64,000 nt of DNA from Paenisporosarcina sp. HGH0030 (GCF_000411295.1 NZ_KE150421.1:193265-257264), one strand, 5' to 3'. Counted from the stretch's first letter, positions 1-8,591 are shown. A program made the numbers and translations. Notes: generated by a model not told the origin, from the sequence alone.

Positions 1-40
1 TATAATGACTATACATAATTATAAAGAGGAGTGAATATTT

Positions 41-1006
41 ATGAAATTACTTGAATTCGTAAATCTTGAAGTAGTAGAAAGTGTGAAAAATAAAGACTTG
101 TTAACATGGCTCGACTATACTTCAATGGAAGTAAAACAATTGTTGGAACTAGCAACCAATCTGAAGAAGTTGGCTAAAAACAACGTGCACCCTCCACTAC
201 TGGCAGGAAAGACGGTAGGGCTCATATTTGAAAAACACTCAACCAGAACGCGTATTTCATTTGAAGTTGGAATCAATCAATTAGGTGGTCATGCAATGTA
301 TATGCATGCAAGAGACTTGCAAATCGGACGTGGGGAGCCTATTTCAGATACTGGAAAAGTATTATCGGGTTACATGGACGGCATTATGATTCGTGCCCAT
401 TCACATAAAATGGTCGAAGAATTAGCTGAAGCTGCGAGTATTCCTGTCATCAATGGCTTAACAGATCTATTCCATCCCTGCCAGGCTTTAGCCGATGTCC
501 TGACGATTCATGAAGTGAAAGGCTATTTAGCAGGTTTAAAACTTGCTTACGTGGGGGACGGGAATAATGTAGCACATTCTCTCGTTATTGCGTGTGCTCA
601 TTTAGGAATTGATGTATCCATTGCAACTCCTAAAGGTTTTGAAATTGATTCCACGATTCTTAACAAGGCTCAAAAACTAGCCGCTTCAAATGGTTCAAGC
701 ATCCTGGCGACTAACAATCCAATTGAATCTGTATCAGGTGCGGATGTCATTTATACAGATGTCTGGACCAGTATGGGGCAAGAAGAAGAGACAGCCGCGC
801 GACTTGATGCTTTCAAAGAGTATCAAATTAATGAAGATCTCGTGAAACACGCTAAAACGGATTATTTATTCTTGCACTGCTTGCCCGCGCATCGTGAGGA
901 AGAAGTCGCAACATCTATCATCGATGGTCCGCATTCAGCTGTATTTGAACAAGCAGAAAATCGACTCCATGCTCAAAAAGCCATATTAGCATCGTTTCTG
1001 TCATAA
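41..1006 (+). CDS. argF: Ornithine carbamoyltransferase
   Basis: Transfers the carbamoyl group of carbamoyl phosphate to ornithine to give citrulline in cytoplasmic arginine synthesis. The 321-residue product has the carbamoyl-phosphate motif STRTRISFE, an HPCQ motif near residue 145 and the ornithine-loop HCLPAHR near residue 280, all hallmarks of the OTCase family at normal length. The ATG follows a good ribosome site (AAAGAGGAG). Only 40 bases lie upstream, so whether it ends an arg operon cannot be seen; TATAAT at bases 1-6 could be a -10 element. An intrinsic terminator follows at once. A catabolic OTCase (arcB) is the alternative, but no arc gene is visible. Confidence 0.95.
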   Translation: MKLLEFVNLEVVESVKNKDLLTWLDYTSMEVKQLLELATNLKKLAKNNVHPPLLAGKTVGLIFEKHSTRTRISFEVGINQLGGHAMYMHARDLQIGRGEPISDTGKVLSGYMDGIMIRAHSHKMVEELAEAASIPVINGLTDLFHPCQALADVLTIHEVKGYLAGLKLAYVGDGNNVAHSLVIACAHLGIDVSIATPKGFEIDSTILNKAQKLAASNGSSILATNNPIESVSGADVIYTDVWTSMGQEEETAARLDAFKEYQINEDLVKHAKTDYLFLHCLPAHREEEVATSIIDGPHSAVFEQAENRLHAQKAILASFLS

Positions 1007-1011
1007 AGTAG

Positions 1012-1045
1012 AAAAGCTCCTGATTAATTTTTCAGGAGCTTTTTT
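1012..1045 (+). terminator. Intrinsic terminator of argF
   Basis: Perfect 12-bp stem AAAAGCTCCTGA with its complement, 7-nt loop, ending in a run of T, 6 bases after the argF stop. Confidence 0.9.
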
Positions 1046-1085
1046 ATGGAAAAAATTACATTAAATTTGTTAATGATACTTTACT

Positions 1086-1119
1086 TAATGTTAACTATAG
1101 TTTACATTATGAATATAAT
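1086..1119 (+). promoter_or_regulatory. Promoter with palindromic operator for the XRE operon
   Basis: A near-perfect palindrome (arm TAATGTTAAC at 1086-1095, TATA centre, arm GTTTACATTA at 1100-1109, one mismatch) covers a plausible -35 (TTAACT 1091-1096), 17 bp before a consensus -10 TATAAT at 1114-1119. An operator in this place would let the downstream HTH protein repress its own operon. The palindrome is seen; that it is the operator is inference. Confidence 0.6.
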
Positions 1120-1143
1120 ACTTAACATGAAGAGGTGGAAGGC

Positions 1144-1353
1144 ATGCTCCATAACCGAGTCAAAGAGCTTCGTGCCCGATTTGGTTTTTCGCAAGGTGAA
1201 CTGGGTGAAAGGGTGGGTGTTACACGACAAACCATTGGATTTATCGAAAAAGGAGATTTTTCACCATCGATAACATTGGCATTAAAACTGTCACGAGAGT
1301 TTGAAATAAGTGTAGACCAATTATTTTGGTTAGAAGGGGATAAACCATTATGA
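1144..1353 (+). CDS. XRE-family HTH transcriptional regulator (short)
   Basis: A 69-residue protein that is almost only a Cro/C1-type helix-turn-helix: the segment FSQGELGERVGVTRQTIGF is the DNA-binding pair of helices, followed by EKGDFSPSITLALKLS. Short stand-alone XRE proteins of this type usually control the adjacent membrane-protein gene. I chose ATG 1144 because AGAGGTGG lies 6-12 bases upstream; a GTG at 1135 sits inside that site. The stop codon overlaps the next start (ATGA), so the two are translationally coupled. Its likely target is the palindrome 35 bases upstream. Confidence 0.88.
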   Translation: MLHNRVKELRARFGFSQGELGERVGVTRQTIGFIEKGDFSPSITLALKLSREFEISVDQLFWLEGDKPL

Positions 1354-1850
1354 AAAAAGATTTACGCGTGCAGTATCCTTTATGGCAAATGGCGTTTATT
1401 GTATTGTTTGGTTTTATAGCATTTAGTTTAACAGGTGCCTCCACAGAGCTATACAAAACATCTGAAGAATTCAGTTTTTCCGTAGAGCTCGATGCATTGG
1501 AATCATTTTTATTGTTGGGTGCTCTTTTTATTACAGTTTTGATGATCACAATTTTTTCGATGAAAATCTCTAAACATAACAAGCAAAATCCATCTCAAAA
1601 ACTATCACTGTGGCAGATTCGACCATTGGAATACTTGGAGCAAGATGAAGGCATGATGTACATTACGAGAAGAGCTGCACAAAAAGTTTATACATTCTTT
1701 GTGTGGGCACTGCCGCTTATGGCAACGATTTTCCTAGTATTTGAATTATCTAGATTCTGGATGATTTTCGGTATATTGATCTTGGCGTGGATGCAATATT
1801 TAATTTATTACATTGAAGTACGAAAACATTTTTCGGATGGGGAAGAATAA
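1350..1850 (+). CDS. Four-TM membrane protein, partner of the XRE regulator
   Basis: A 166-residue protein with hydrophobic segments at about residues 14-33, 50-72, 108-129 and 132-152 and basic linkers, so a small polytopic membrane protein. No catalytic motif is visible. It is coupled by overlap to the XRE gene before it (ATGA) and to the next membrane gene after it (TAATG). HTH-plus-small-membrane-protein pairs are common in Firmicutes, but I do not recognise a specific family and give no function. Confidence 0.75.
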   Translation: MKKDLRVQYPLWQMAFIVLFGFIAFSLTGASTELYKTSEEFSFSVELDALESFLLLGALFITVLMITIFSMKISKHNKQNPSQKLSLWQIRPLEYLEQDEGMMYITRRAAQKVYTFFVWALPLMATIFLVFELSRFWMIFGILILAWMQYLIYYIEVRKHFSDGEE

Positions 1851-2296
1851 TGTGGGAATATTTTTTAGTGTTTTTAGGGGCGGCCATTCCATGGCTTGAA
1901 ATGGCCGTGGTAATTCCACTAGGTATCATAACGGGACTAAATCCTTTTTGGGTAGTCGTCATTGGCTTTATCGGAAATATGGTAACGGTCTTGGCATTAA
2001 TCATCGGATACAATAAATTTAAAATATGGTTAGCGAAAAGACGCGAGGGGAAAGTACAGAAAGAATCCAAGCGCAGTGAACGTGCAAAAAGGATTTGGAA
2101 TAAATATGGGCTACCTGGAATGTTGTTGCTTGGACCCATACTGATTGGGACCCACATTGCTGCATTTATCGCGATGACATTGGGGGGGAGCAAAAAACAG
2201 ACGACCATATGGTCTGCTATCAGCATTGCTTTGTGGGCATTGATATTCGGAATATTAACAGCACTCGGCTTTGATTTCTTTGTCCGGGAAATATAA
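1850..2296 (+). CDS. Small multidrug-export family membrane protein
   Basis: A 148-residue protein resembling the Sm_multidrug_ex (PF06695) family: N-terminal membrane segments with AAIPWLEMAVVIPLGI, a basic cytoplasmic loop (KRREGKVQKESKRSERAKR, about residues 62-80), then the conserved GLPGMLLLGPILIGTHIAAF and a final helix. The family name is historical; transport of drugs is not established. Last gene of the operon, starting within the previous stop codon; a shared terminator follows 6 bases later. Confidence 0.8.
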   Translation: MWEYFLVFLGAAIPWLEMAVVIPLGIITGLNPFWVVVIGFIGNMVTVLALIIGYNKFKIWLAKRREGKVQKESKRSERAKRIWNKYGLPGMLLLGPILIGTHIAAFIAMTLGGSKKQTTIWSAISIALWALIFGILTALGFDFFVREI

Positions 2297-2301
2297 ATGA
2301 A

Positions 2302-2328
2302 AAAGTCTCCGTGCAATACGGAGACTTT
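2302..2328. terminator. Bidirectional terminator between converging genes
   Basis: Perfect 11-bp stem AAAGTCTCCGT/ACGGAGACTTT with a 5-nt loop, serving the operon to the left and sspI on the minus strand to the right. Confidence 0.8.
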
Positions 2329-2330
2329 AC

Positions 2331-2540
2331 TTATCCTTGGAAAGATTGTTCCAAGTGTCTTAATACTGATTCTTTTTCAGGTTCACCAGCTGTTTTCCAC
2401 CATTTTTCAAAAAACACACCAAGTCCAGGGAGTAAATGTTCTTCACCCCGTTTGATGGCATCTTCAACTACTTCACGAATTTCTGTAGCACTATTGCCAA
2501 CCATGTTGGCTGTGATTGCATCTCGAATTTGAAAGTTCAT
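2331..2540 (-). CDS. sspI: Small acid-soluble spore protein SspI
   Basis: A 69-residue protein matching the SspI family: it starts MNFQIRDAITANMVGNSA and carries the signature GEEHLLPGLGVFFEKWWK. SspI is a minor SASP made in the forespore; its exact role is unclear. It occupies the same place as in B. subtilis, next to the ysgA-pheST genes and divergent from ysgA. GAGGAGAG precedes the ATG. The gene shows that the host makes endospores. I could not place a convincing SigG promoter upstream. Confidence 0.9.
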   Translation of the reverse strand: MNFQIRDAITANMVGNSATEIREVVEDAIKRGEEHLLPGLGVFFEKWWKTAGEPEKESVLRHLEQSFQG

Positions 2541-2633
2541 AATCTCTCCTCCTCACACCTCATTTTGTCCGCTACTATCGCCACTTATACATGAATTTGA
2601 TACACTTAAAAGAAAAAGGCGGTCGTACAATCG

Positions 2634-3404
2634 ATGAAACGTATTGAATCATCACAAAACTCACAAGTGAAACATTGGAAAAAGCTTGTTTCCGTTCGAA
2701 AAGAACGTGATAAATCTGGAGAATTTTTAGTCGAAGGCTTCCATTTGGTTGAAGAGGCATTAAAGAACAAGTCGAATGTGTTAGCCATGATTGTAAGAGA
2801 AGGAACAACAATTCCAACTGGCTTGAATGTAGATGATGTAGACATTATTGAAGTCACAATGGATATTGCGAAAGAAATTGCCGAAACAGAGCACTCACAA
2901 GGAATATACGCATATTGTAGTCAACAAGTGGCAACAGAGGAGCAACAACAAACTTGGAAAAAACTTCTCTTTATTGATGCTGTTCAAGATCCAGGGAATG
3001 TCGGGACAATGATTCGCACAGCTGATGCTGCCGGAATGGATGCCGTCATTTTAGGAAAAGGATCGGCAGACGCTTATAATCCGAAAACGGTTCGTTCCGG
3101 TCAAGGTTCGCACTTTCATATTCCGATAGTCAAAGGCGATTTATCTCAATGGGTTCAAATCTGCAAGGCGCAGGAAATACCTGTGTACGGTACGTCATTG
3201 GACGAATCGGTACTGTATAACCAAGTGAAACCTCAAGCGCGATTTGCATTGATTATGGGCAATGAAGGAAGCGGGCTTTCGCCAGAGCTTCTTGTTCAAA
3301 CAGATACGAATTTGAAAATTCCATTGCTAGGACAAGCTGAATCATTAAACGTAGCGGTCGCGACAGGTATTCTTTTATACACATTAATTCCTCAATCAAA
3401 TTGA
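2634..3404 (+). CDS. TrmH/SpoU-family RNA 2'-O-methyltransferase
   Basis: A 256-residue SPOUT methyltransferase (YsgA-like). The N-terminal part (to about residue 90) is the SpoU substrate-binding domain (FLVEGFHLVEEAL). The C-terminal knot domain has motif 1 DAVQDPGNVGTMIRTADAAG, motif 2 IMGNEGSGLS and motif 3 PLLGQAESLNVAVATGI. These proteins methylate ribose in rRNA or tRNA with S-adenosylmethionine; the target base cannot be read from sequence. It lies directly upstream of the pheS leader as in B. subtilis. AAAAGGCGG precedes ATG 2634 by about 9 bases. Confidence 0.9.
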   Translation: MKRIESSQNSQVKHWKKLVSVRKERDKSGEFLVEGFHLVEEALKNKSNVLAMIVREGTTIPTGLNVDDVDIIEVTMDIAKEIAETEHSQGIYAYCSQQVATEEQQQTWKKLLFIDAVQDPGNVGTMIRTADAAGMDAVILGKGSADAYNPKTVRSGQGSHFHIPIVKGDLSQWVQICKAQEIPVYGTSLDESVLYNQVKPQARFALIMGNEGSGLSPELLVQTDTNLKIPLLGQAESLNVAVATGILLYTLIPQSN

Positions 3405-3407
3405 ATG

Positions 3408-3436
3408 TTGATGAAACCGTAATTCGAGCGTATAAT
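3408..3436 (+). promoter_or_regulatory. SigA-type promoter of pheST
   Basis: TTGATG (3408-3413), 17-bp spacer, consensus TATAAT (3431-3436), immediately upstream of the T-box leader. Confidence 0.8.
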
Positions 3437-3454
3437 AGTATCTAATTTGATACA

Positions 3455-3710
3455 TTCAAAAGCTGTGACCGGGAAGAGTACATGAAACCCTTTATTTCAG
3501 GAAGTTTGCACCGAGACTGTGAGTGCAAATAATAAAGATTCATCGAAGTTCACCCCGTTAGCTGCCATCAGGACCAGCAATTGCTGTAAAGGTGCGCCGG
3601 TGAAGAGCCGTTAATTCAATGAAGTGATTACGTCTGGATACTCAGCGTAGTAATCAGGGTGGTACCGCGAAAATGTTCCTCGTCCCTTTTTTAGGGGCGG
3701 GGTTTTTTTT
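3455..3710 (+). promoter_or_regulatory. T-box leader (Phe) with terminator
   Basis: Typical T-box riboswitch: a long stem I region, a specifier-like TTC (Phe) at 3549-3551 in the context GAAGTTCACC, the diagnostic T-box GGTGGTACCGCG around 3659-3669, and an intrinsic terminator (3679-3710, CCTCGTCCC pairing with GGGGCGGGG, then eight T). Uncharged tRNA-Phe would pair with the specifier and the T-box and stabilise the antiterminator, raising pheST expression. The 547-base stretch between ysgA and pheS is filled by promoter, T-box and the hairpin listed next. Confidence 0.93.
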
Positions 3711-3760
3711 ATTTTTTACTATGTTAATGAATGTTGTTGATGTTGAAAAACGAAATAGTG

Positions 3761-3894
3761 CATTTGCGCCTTGCATGAAAAGGAACGAAGGTAAAAAACG
3801 CCACGTTCTACTCCTGCGGTTACTCGTCGCAAAAAAAAATTGTGGCAACACCTTCATGACCCACTTCATGCGGGACATGCGGCTAGCGCAAATG
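3761..3894 (+). repeat. 134-nt nested inverted-repeat element between T-box and pheS
   Basis: Four pairs of complementary arms occur in nested order: CATTTGCGC (3761) with GCGCAAATG (3886-3894), GCATGAA (3773) with TTCATGC (3865), GAAGGT (3787) with ACCTTC (3850), GCCAC (3800) with GTGGC (3842); TGCG/CGCA may close the top. The structure lies after the T-box terminator, in the part of the leader made only on readthrough. It could be a decayed small insertion or a second RNA control element. No protein is called here. Confidence 0.65.
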
Positions 3895-3951
3895 TAAGAT
3901 AAACAACAGTATTATTAAACATTGCTTTACTTCATGGAAGGAGATGTACAC

Positions 3952-4989
3952 ATGCAAGAACAATTACAACAATTGAAAGACGAAGCGATCGGCAAAATTC
4001 AAGCCGCTTCAACTGTGAAAGAACTGCAAGACGTACGTGTTGCGTATTTAGGGAAAAAAGGACCGATTACCGATTTGTTAAAAGGGATGGGTAAACTTCC
4101 GGCTGAAGAACGTCCGCAAATGGGTGCCTTGGTCAATGTAGTACGTGAAGAAGTAACTGCCGTACTCGATGAGCGCCTAGTTATTTTAGAAGACGCTGCC
4201 ATTCAACAACAACTTGAAAATGAATCAATTGATGTGACATTGCCGGGTCGTCCAGTGAAAACAGGAAATCATCATCCACTGACACGTGTCGTGGAAGAAA
4301 TCGAAGACCTGTTCATCAACATGGGCTATGAAATTGCTGAAGGACCCGAAGTAGAAAAAGACTACTACAATTTCGAAGCATTGAACTTGCCAAAAGGGCA
4401 TCCTGCTCGTGATATGCAAGATTCATTCTACATTTCGGAAGATATTTTACTGCGTACTCATACATCCCCAGTGCAAGCACGCACAATGGAAGCAAAAGGT
4501 GGAGAACCCATCAAAATTATTTGTCCTGGTAAAGTGTATCGACGTGATAATGATGACGCGACGCATTCACACCAATTCACACAAATCGAAGGACTTGTGA
4601 TTGGCGAAAACATTCGTATGAGTGATTTAAAAGGAACGTTATCAGTATTTGCGAAGAAAATGTTTGGAGACGATCGTGAAATTCGTCTGCGTCCAAGTTT
4701 CTTCCCCTTCACTGAGCCTTCGGTTGAAATGGATATTTCTTGTTTCAAATGTGGCGGCAGTGGCTGTAATGTTTGTAAAAAAACAGGCTGGATTGAAATT
4801 TTAGGTGCCGGTATGGTACATCCAAATGTATTGGAAATGGCAGGATACGATTCAAAACGTCTGTCAGGATTTGCATTTGGTATGGGACCAGAACGCATTG
4901 CGATGTTGAAATATGGAGTGGAAGACATTCGTCATTTCTATACAAATGATGTGCGATTCGTATCGCAATTCCACCGGACGGAAGTGTAA
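3952..4989 (+). CDS. pheS: Phenylalanyl-tRNA synthetase alpha subunit
   Basis: Catalytic subunit of the alpha2beta2 PheRS that charges tRNA-Phe. 345 residues, normal for Bacillales. N-terminal coiled-coil arm (about 1-90), then the class II core: motif 2 region [19 protein letters not shown] and motif 3 [17 protein letters not shown] near the end. A Cys cluster [17 protein letters not shown] near residue 265 is usual for bacterial PheS. The start is ATG 3952, with GGAAGGAG about 8 bases upstream; longer readings lack a ribosome site. pheT follows after 12 bases; both are under the upstream T-box. Confidence 0.97.
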   Translation: MQEQLQQLKDEAIGKIQAASTVKELQDVRVAYLGKKGPITDLLKGMGKLPAEERPQMGALVNVVREEVTAVLDERLVILEDAAIQQQLENESIDVTLPGRPVKTGNHHPLTRVVEEIEDLFINMGYEIAEGPEVEKDYYNFEALNLPKGHPARDMQDSFYISEDILLRTHTSPVQARTMEAKGGEPIKIICPGKVYRRDNDDATHSHQFTQIEGLVIGENIRMSDLKGTLSVFAKKMFGDDREIRLRPSFFPFTEPSVEMDISCFKCGGSGCNVCKKTGWIEILGAGMVHPNVLEMAGYDSKRLSGFAFGMGPERIAMLKYGVEDIRHFYTNDVRFVSQFHRTEV

Positions 4990-5001
4990 GGAGGAGATCA
5001 C

Positions 5002-7413
5002 ATGCTCGTTTCTACAAAATGGCTAGCAGATTATATTGATACTAAAGGGTTGGCTCCGGCTGAACTCGCTGAAAAAATTACTCGTTCAGGAATCGAAGTG
5101 GACGCAGTTATCGACCGCTCACATGGCATGACAAACGTAGTTGTAGGTCATGTATTGGACTGCGGCAAGCATCCTGAAGCGGATAAATTATCGATTTGCC
5201 AAGTGGATGTCGGAGAAGAAGTGACACAAATTATTTGTGGCGCACCGAATATCGCAGCAGGTCAAAAAGTAATTGTTGCACGTCCTGGCGCTGTATTACC
5301 AGGCGGCATGAAAATCAAAAAAGCGAAGCTTCGTGGCGAAGAATCGAACGGGATGATTTGTTCCCTTCAAGAACTTGCGATTGAAGGGAAACTTGTACCT
5401 AAAAAGTATGCTGAAGGAATATACGTTTTACCTGCAGATATACAAGCTGGTGCTGATGCACTTGAAATTTTAGGATTAAACGATACGGTACTTGAATTAG
5501 GCTTGACGCCTAACCGTGCTGATGCGATGAGCATGCTTGGTGTAGCGTATGAAGTCGGTGCCATTCTTTCTGAAGATATGAAATATCCTGAAATCAACTA
5601 TGCTTCGTCAAGTGAAGTAGCAGAAAACGTCTTGAAACTTCGCGTAGAAGATGTAGATGCAAACCCGATGTACGTGGCAAAAGTAGTCAAAAATGTTGTC
5701 ATCGGCGAATCGCCATTATGGTTACAACAACGCTTGATGGCTGCAGGTGTACGACCTCATAACAACGTTGTGGACGTAACGAACTACGTCTTAATGGAAT
5801 ATGGTCAACCGCTACATGCATTTGATTACGACCGTTTACAAACGGGAGAAATCGTTGTCAGAGCAGCACATGCAGGCGAAAAAATCACCACTTTGGATGA
5901 CCAAGAGCGTGAATTACAAGCTCATCATTTAGTCATCACAAATGGTCAAGAACCAGTGGCAATCGCAGGTGTTATGGGTGGGGCAAACTCAGAAGTACAT
6001 GAAGGCACGACAACAGTGGTTATTGAGTCAGCTTATTTCAAACCAGCTTCTGTCCGTCAAACTTCAAAAGATCACAACCTACGTAGTGATGCGAGTTCTC
6101 GCTTTGAAAAAGGCGTGGATCCTAACCGTGTAGAAGCAGCTGCAGAAAGAGCTGCTCAACTGATTGCCGAACTTGCAGGAGGAGAAGTGCTGCATGGAAG
6201 TGTGAAATTTGATGAGCTGGATAAATCTCAAAAAGAAGTCATTGTATCACCTGACTTTATTAACAATCGTTTAGGAATGAAAATTTCTTTAGAAGAAATG
6301 ACGTCAATTTTAAACCGTCTGAAATTTGATTTCGAAGCAGCGAATGGATTGCTTTATATTAAAGCACCAACTCGTCGCCAGGATATTCAAATAGAAGAAG
6401 ATATCGTGGAAGAAATTGCGCGTATCTACGGATATGATGATATCCCGATGACCTTGCCTGAAGGTGAATCAACACCGGGTGGTTTAACACCTTATCAAGC
6501 ACAACGTCGCTTAGTTCGCAACTTCCTTGAAGGTGCAGGCTTGCATCAAGCAATTACGTACTCATTAACTTCAAAAGAACTTGCACAGCGATTTGCTCTT
6601 GAAACGGCTCCAGTAACAGAATTGTTGATGCCAATGAGCGAAGATCGTAGCACTTTGCGTCAGTCATTAATTCCGCATTTATTGGAAGCAGCAAGCTACA
6701 ACATTGCGCGTAAAGCTGATTCGGTGACATTGTTTGAAACGGGTTCAGTGTTCCTTGGTGAAACAGCAGAAGGACTTCCATCTGAAGAAGAGCATGTGGC
6801 GGCAGTAATGACTGGCAAATGGCTTGACCATAGCTGGCAAGGCGAACGCAAAACAGTCGATTTCTTTGTATTAAAGGGAATCATTGAAGGGCTATTTGCG
6901 AAGCTAGGATTAGAAAAACATGTATCATTTGAGCAAGTTCAAGTGGATGGATTACATCCAGGGCGAACTGCGTCAGTGAAGTTGGCAGATGAAGTGATTG
7001 GTGTTGTCGGTCAATTGCACCCAAGCGAACAAAAGAAACGTGATTTGAAAGAAACGTATGTAATGGAATTGAACATGGTGAAAATACTGAATTTCGCATT
7101 AGAGCCATTATTGTATACACCAGTACCACGTTTCCCATCCATTTCACGTGATATCGCTTTAGTCGTAAATCGCACGCAAGCTGCAGGCAAATTACAACAG
7201 ATTATCCGTTCAGCTGGTGGGAAGTTATTGAAAGATATCCGCGTCTTCGATTTATACGAAGGAGAGAAAATGGAACCAGGTCAAAAATCGGTTGCATTCT
7301 CACTAACTTATGAAGATCCAGAACGTACATTAACAGATGAAGAAGTCGTGAAGGCTCATTCGAAAGTGCTAAAAGCACTTGAAGAAGAAGGCAACGCACA
7401 ACTTCGAGGATAA
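5002..7413 (+). CDS. pheT: Phenylalanyl-tRNA synthetase beta subunit
   Basis: 803 residues, standard for the bacterial beta subunit. In order: N-terminal tRNA-binding OB domain (about 40-150, with GHVLDCGKHPEADKLSICQV), B3/B4 editing region (about 210-400), B5 domain, the catalytically inactive class II-like core, and a C-terminal ferredoxin-like anticodon-binding domain (about 705-800, YTPVPRFPSISRDIALVVN). Hydrolyses mischarged Tyr-tRNA-Phe and positions tRNA. AAGGAGGAG sits before ATG 5002. Co-transcribed with pheS; a terminator follows 4 bases after the stop. Confidence 0.97.
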   Translation: MLVSTKWLADYIDTKGLAPAELAEKITRSGIEVDAVIDRSHGMTNVVVGHVLDCGKHPEADKLSICQVDVGEEVTQIICGAPNIAAGQKVIVARPGAVLPGGMKIKKAKLRGEESNGMICSLQELAIEGKLVPKKYAEGIYVLPADIQAGADALEILGLNDTVLELGLTPNRADAMSMLGVAYEVGAILSEDMKYPEINYASSSEVAENVLKLRVEDVDANPMYVAKVVKNVVIGESPLWLQQRLMAAGVRPHNNVVDVTNYVLMEYGQPLHAFDYDRLQTGEIVVRAAHAGEKITTLDDQERELQAHHLVITNGQEPVAIAGVMGGANSEVHEGTTTVVIESAYFKPASVRQTSKDHNLRSDASSRFEKGVDPNRVEAAAERAAQLIAELAGGEVLHGSVKFDELDKSQKEVIVSPDFINNRLGMKISLEEMTSILNRLKFDFEAANGLLYIKAPTRRQDIQIEEDIVEEIARIYGYDDIPMTLPEGESTPGGLTPYQAQRRLVRNFLEGAGLHQAITYSLTSKELAQRFALETAPVTELLMPMSEDRSTLRQSLIPHLLEAASYNIARKADSVTLFETGSVFLGETAEGLPSEEEHVAAVMTGKWLDHSWQGERKTVDFFVLKGIIEGLFAKLGLEKHVSFEQVQVDGLHPGRTASVKLADEVIGVVGQLHPSEQKKRDLKETYVMELNMVKILNFALEPLLYTPVPRFPSISRDIALVVNRTQAAGKLQQIIRSAGGKLLKDIRVFDLYEGEKMEPGQKSVAFSLTYEDPERTLTDEEVVKAHSKVLKALEEEGNAQLRG

Positions 7414-7416
7414 AAT

Positions 7417-7462
7417 AAAGGCTATTTCCACTTACCAATTGGTGAATGGGAATAGCCTTTTC
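7417..7462 (+). terminator. Terminator of pheST
   Basis: AAAGGCTATT at 7417 pairs with AATAGCCTTT at 7451, with further inner pairing around ACCAATTGGT, then a T-rich tail. Confidence 0.8.
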
Positions 7463-7556
7463 ATTTTGGCATTGCTTTACTCTACGACAGATATTAACAT
7501 TCGTAAAAACAAAGTACATAGTAACGGATGAAGGTATATAACCTTGTAGGAAACAA

Positions 7557-7590
7557 AACAATCCACCTCGTATAATAAAGGTGGATTGTT
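7557..7590 (-). terminator. Terminator of rnhC
   Basis: 11-bp stem AACAATCCACC/GGTGGATTGTT; read on the minus strand it follows the rnhC stop by 5 bases and ends in a T-rich stretch. Confidence 0.75.
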
Positions 7591-7595
7591 TGCTC

Positions 7596-8534
7596 TTATT
7601 GTCTTCTTTTCTTGTTAGCAATAGCCATTGCTTTACCTGTGTTGGCGAAATGTTTTTTCGTAATGGATGAAAGAAATTCCTCGCCATTGCTCAAGTAAAT
7701 TCGGGCAGCGACTTCATCCACTTTCGAACTCGCACCTTTTGGAATAGTCACTCCTGCTTTTAAACTGAGCTTATCCATTTCCTCCAAAAAGGCGACACGC
7801 GCCAATATGGAAGCGGCTGCCACAGATACATGTAATTGTTCAGCTTTTGTTGAGAAAAGCACATTCTCACGAATGATTTCTTTTTCTGCTTTCACATGAT
7901 TGTAGTAAATGCCACGTTCGGCAAATTGGTCGATTAAAATGAACTCTGGTTTTTCAGGAGCTATTTTTGAGAGCACATGCTTCAACGCCTGATTGTGCAA
8001 CAAGGCTTTTATTTTCCCTTGTGACCAGCCTTTTGCTTGGACGGTATTGTACTTCTCGTTGCCAAGAATCAATATGCTGTGTGTCAGTGTGTTTTTTAAG
8101 TCGGGTGCTATTTTCCGCATGAGGTCATCTGTCAGCATTTTGGAATCCTTTACACCAAGGAAATGAATAAGTTCGATTTTATCAGCAGGCACGTAACATG
8201 CGGCAACCGTCATAGGGCCAAAGAAATCACCGGTTCCCGTTTCGTCAGAACCAATAACAGATTTTAAAGCAAAACCTTCAGGTAGAGTATCTCCTTTTGC
8301 GGAACTCACTTTTTTACCTGCTTTCTCCTCTAATGTTCCCCAGCGCATCGCTTCGCGTGTAGAACCACTCCCTTGAAACAATACTTTGCCAGATTTATAG
8401 GCTGTGATGGAGGTGTCTGGTAGTTTTGCTGCGAAGACGACACCTGGTGCGTTTCGCTCAATTCTATTATTTGCATAATGAGTAAAAACTTCTTTTAATT
8501 GTATAGGAGATAGTTGCAACACTTCGTTCGACAT
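7596..8534 (-). CDS. rnhC: Ribonuclease HIII
   Basis: Cleaves the RNA strand of RNA-DNA hybrids, acting in removal of R-loops and primers. 312 residues. N-terminal TBP-like substrate-binding domain (to about residue 85, with ITAYKSGKVLFQGSGSTREAMRW), then the RNase H fold with GSDETGTGDFFGPMTVAAC, where RNase HIII has its first Asp/Glu pair, VKDSKML, and the later acidic residue in FILIDQF. I prefer ATG 8534 over GTG 8540, because AAAGGA is only 2 bases from the GTG but 8 from the ATG. It faces pheT tail to tail, as in B. subtilis. Confidence 0.95.
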   Translation of the reverse strand: MSNEVLQLSPIQLKEVFTHYANNRIERNAPGVVFAAKLPDTSITAYKSGKVLFQGSGSTREAMRWGTLEEKAGKKVSSAKGDTLPEGFALKSVIGSDETGTGDFFGPMTVAACYVPADKIELIHFLGVKDSKMLTDDLMRKIAPDLKNTLTHSILILGNEKYNTVQAKGWSQGKIKALLHNQALKHVLSKIAPEKPEFILIDQFAERGIYYNHVKAEKEIIRENVLFSTKAEQLHVSVAAASILARVAFLEEMDKLSLKAGVTIPKGASSKVDEVAARIYLSNGEEFLSSITKKHFANTGKAMAIANKKRRQ

Positions 8535-8561
8535 GAACACTTTCCTTTCTTTGGCTACTTA

Positions 8562-8591
8562 TTCACATGTGCAGGTATTTCATGGTATGAT
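8562..8591 (+). promoter_or_regulatory. Promoter of zapA
   Basis: TTCACA (8562-8567), 18-bp spacer, TATGAT (8586-8591) with an upstream TG giving an extended -10 (TGGTATGAT). Confidence 0.55.

Noticed and set aside
1046-1273. 75-codon frame starting in the argF terminator tail
   Set aside because: It overlaps the XRE gene in another frame, spans its promoter and has no ribosome site.
2541-2633. SigG promoter for sspI on the minus strand
   Set aside because: A CATGTATA segment is present but no -35 at the right distance could be found.
3673-3897. 74-codon frame between the T-box and pheS
   Set aside because: It begins inside the T-box terminator and runs through the hairpin element; no ribosome site.
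4458-4928. Long antisense frame inside pheS (156 codons), and similar ones in polX, tig, lysC and mutS2
   Set aside because: They are mirror frames of strongly conserved coding regions without start sites of their own.
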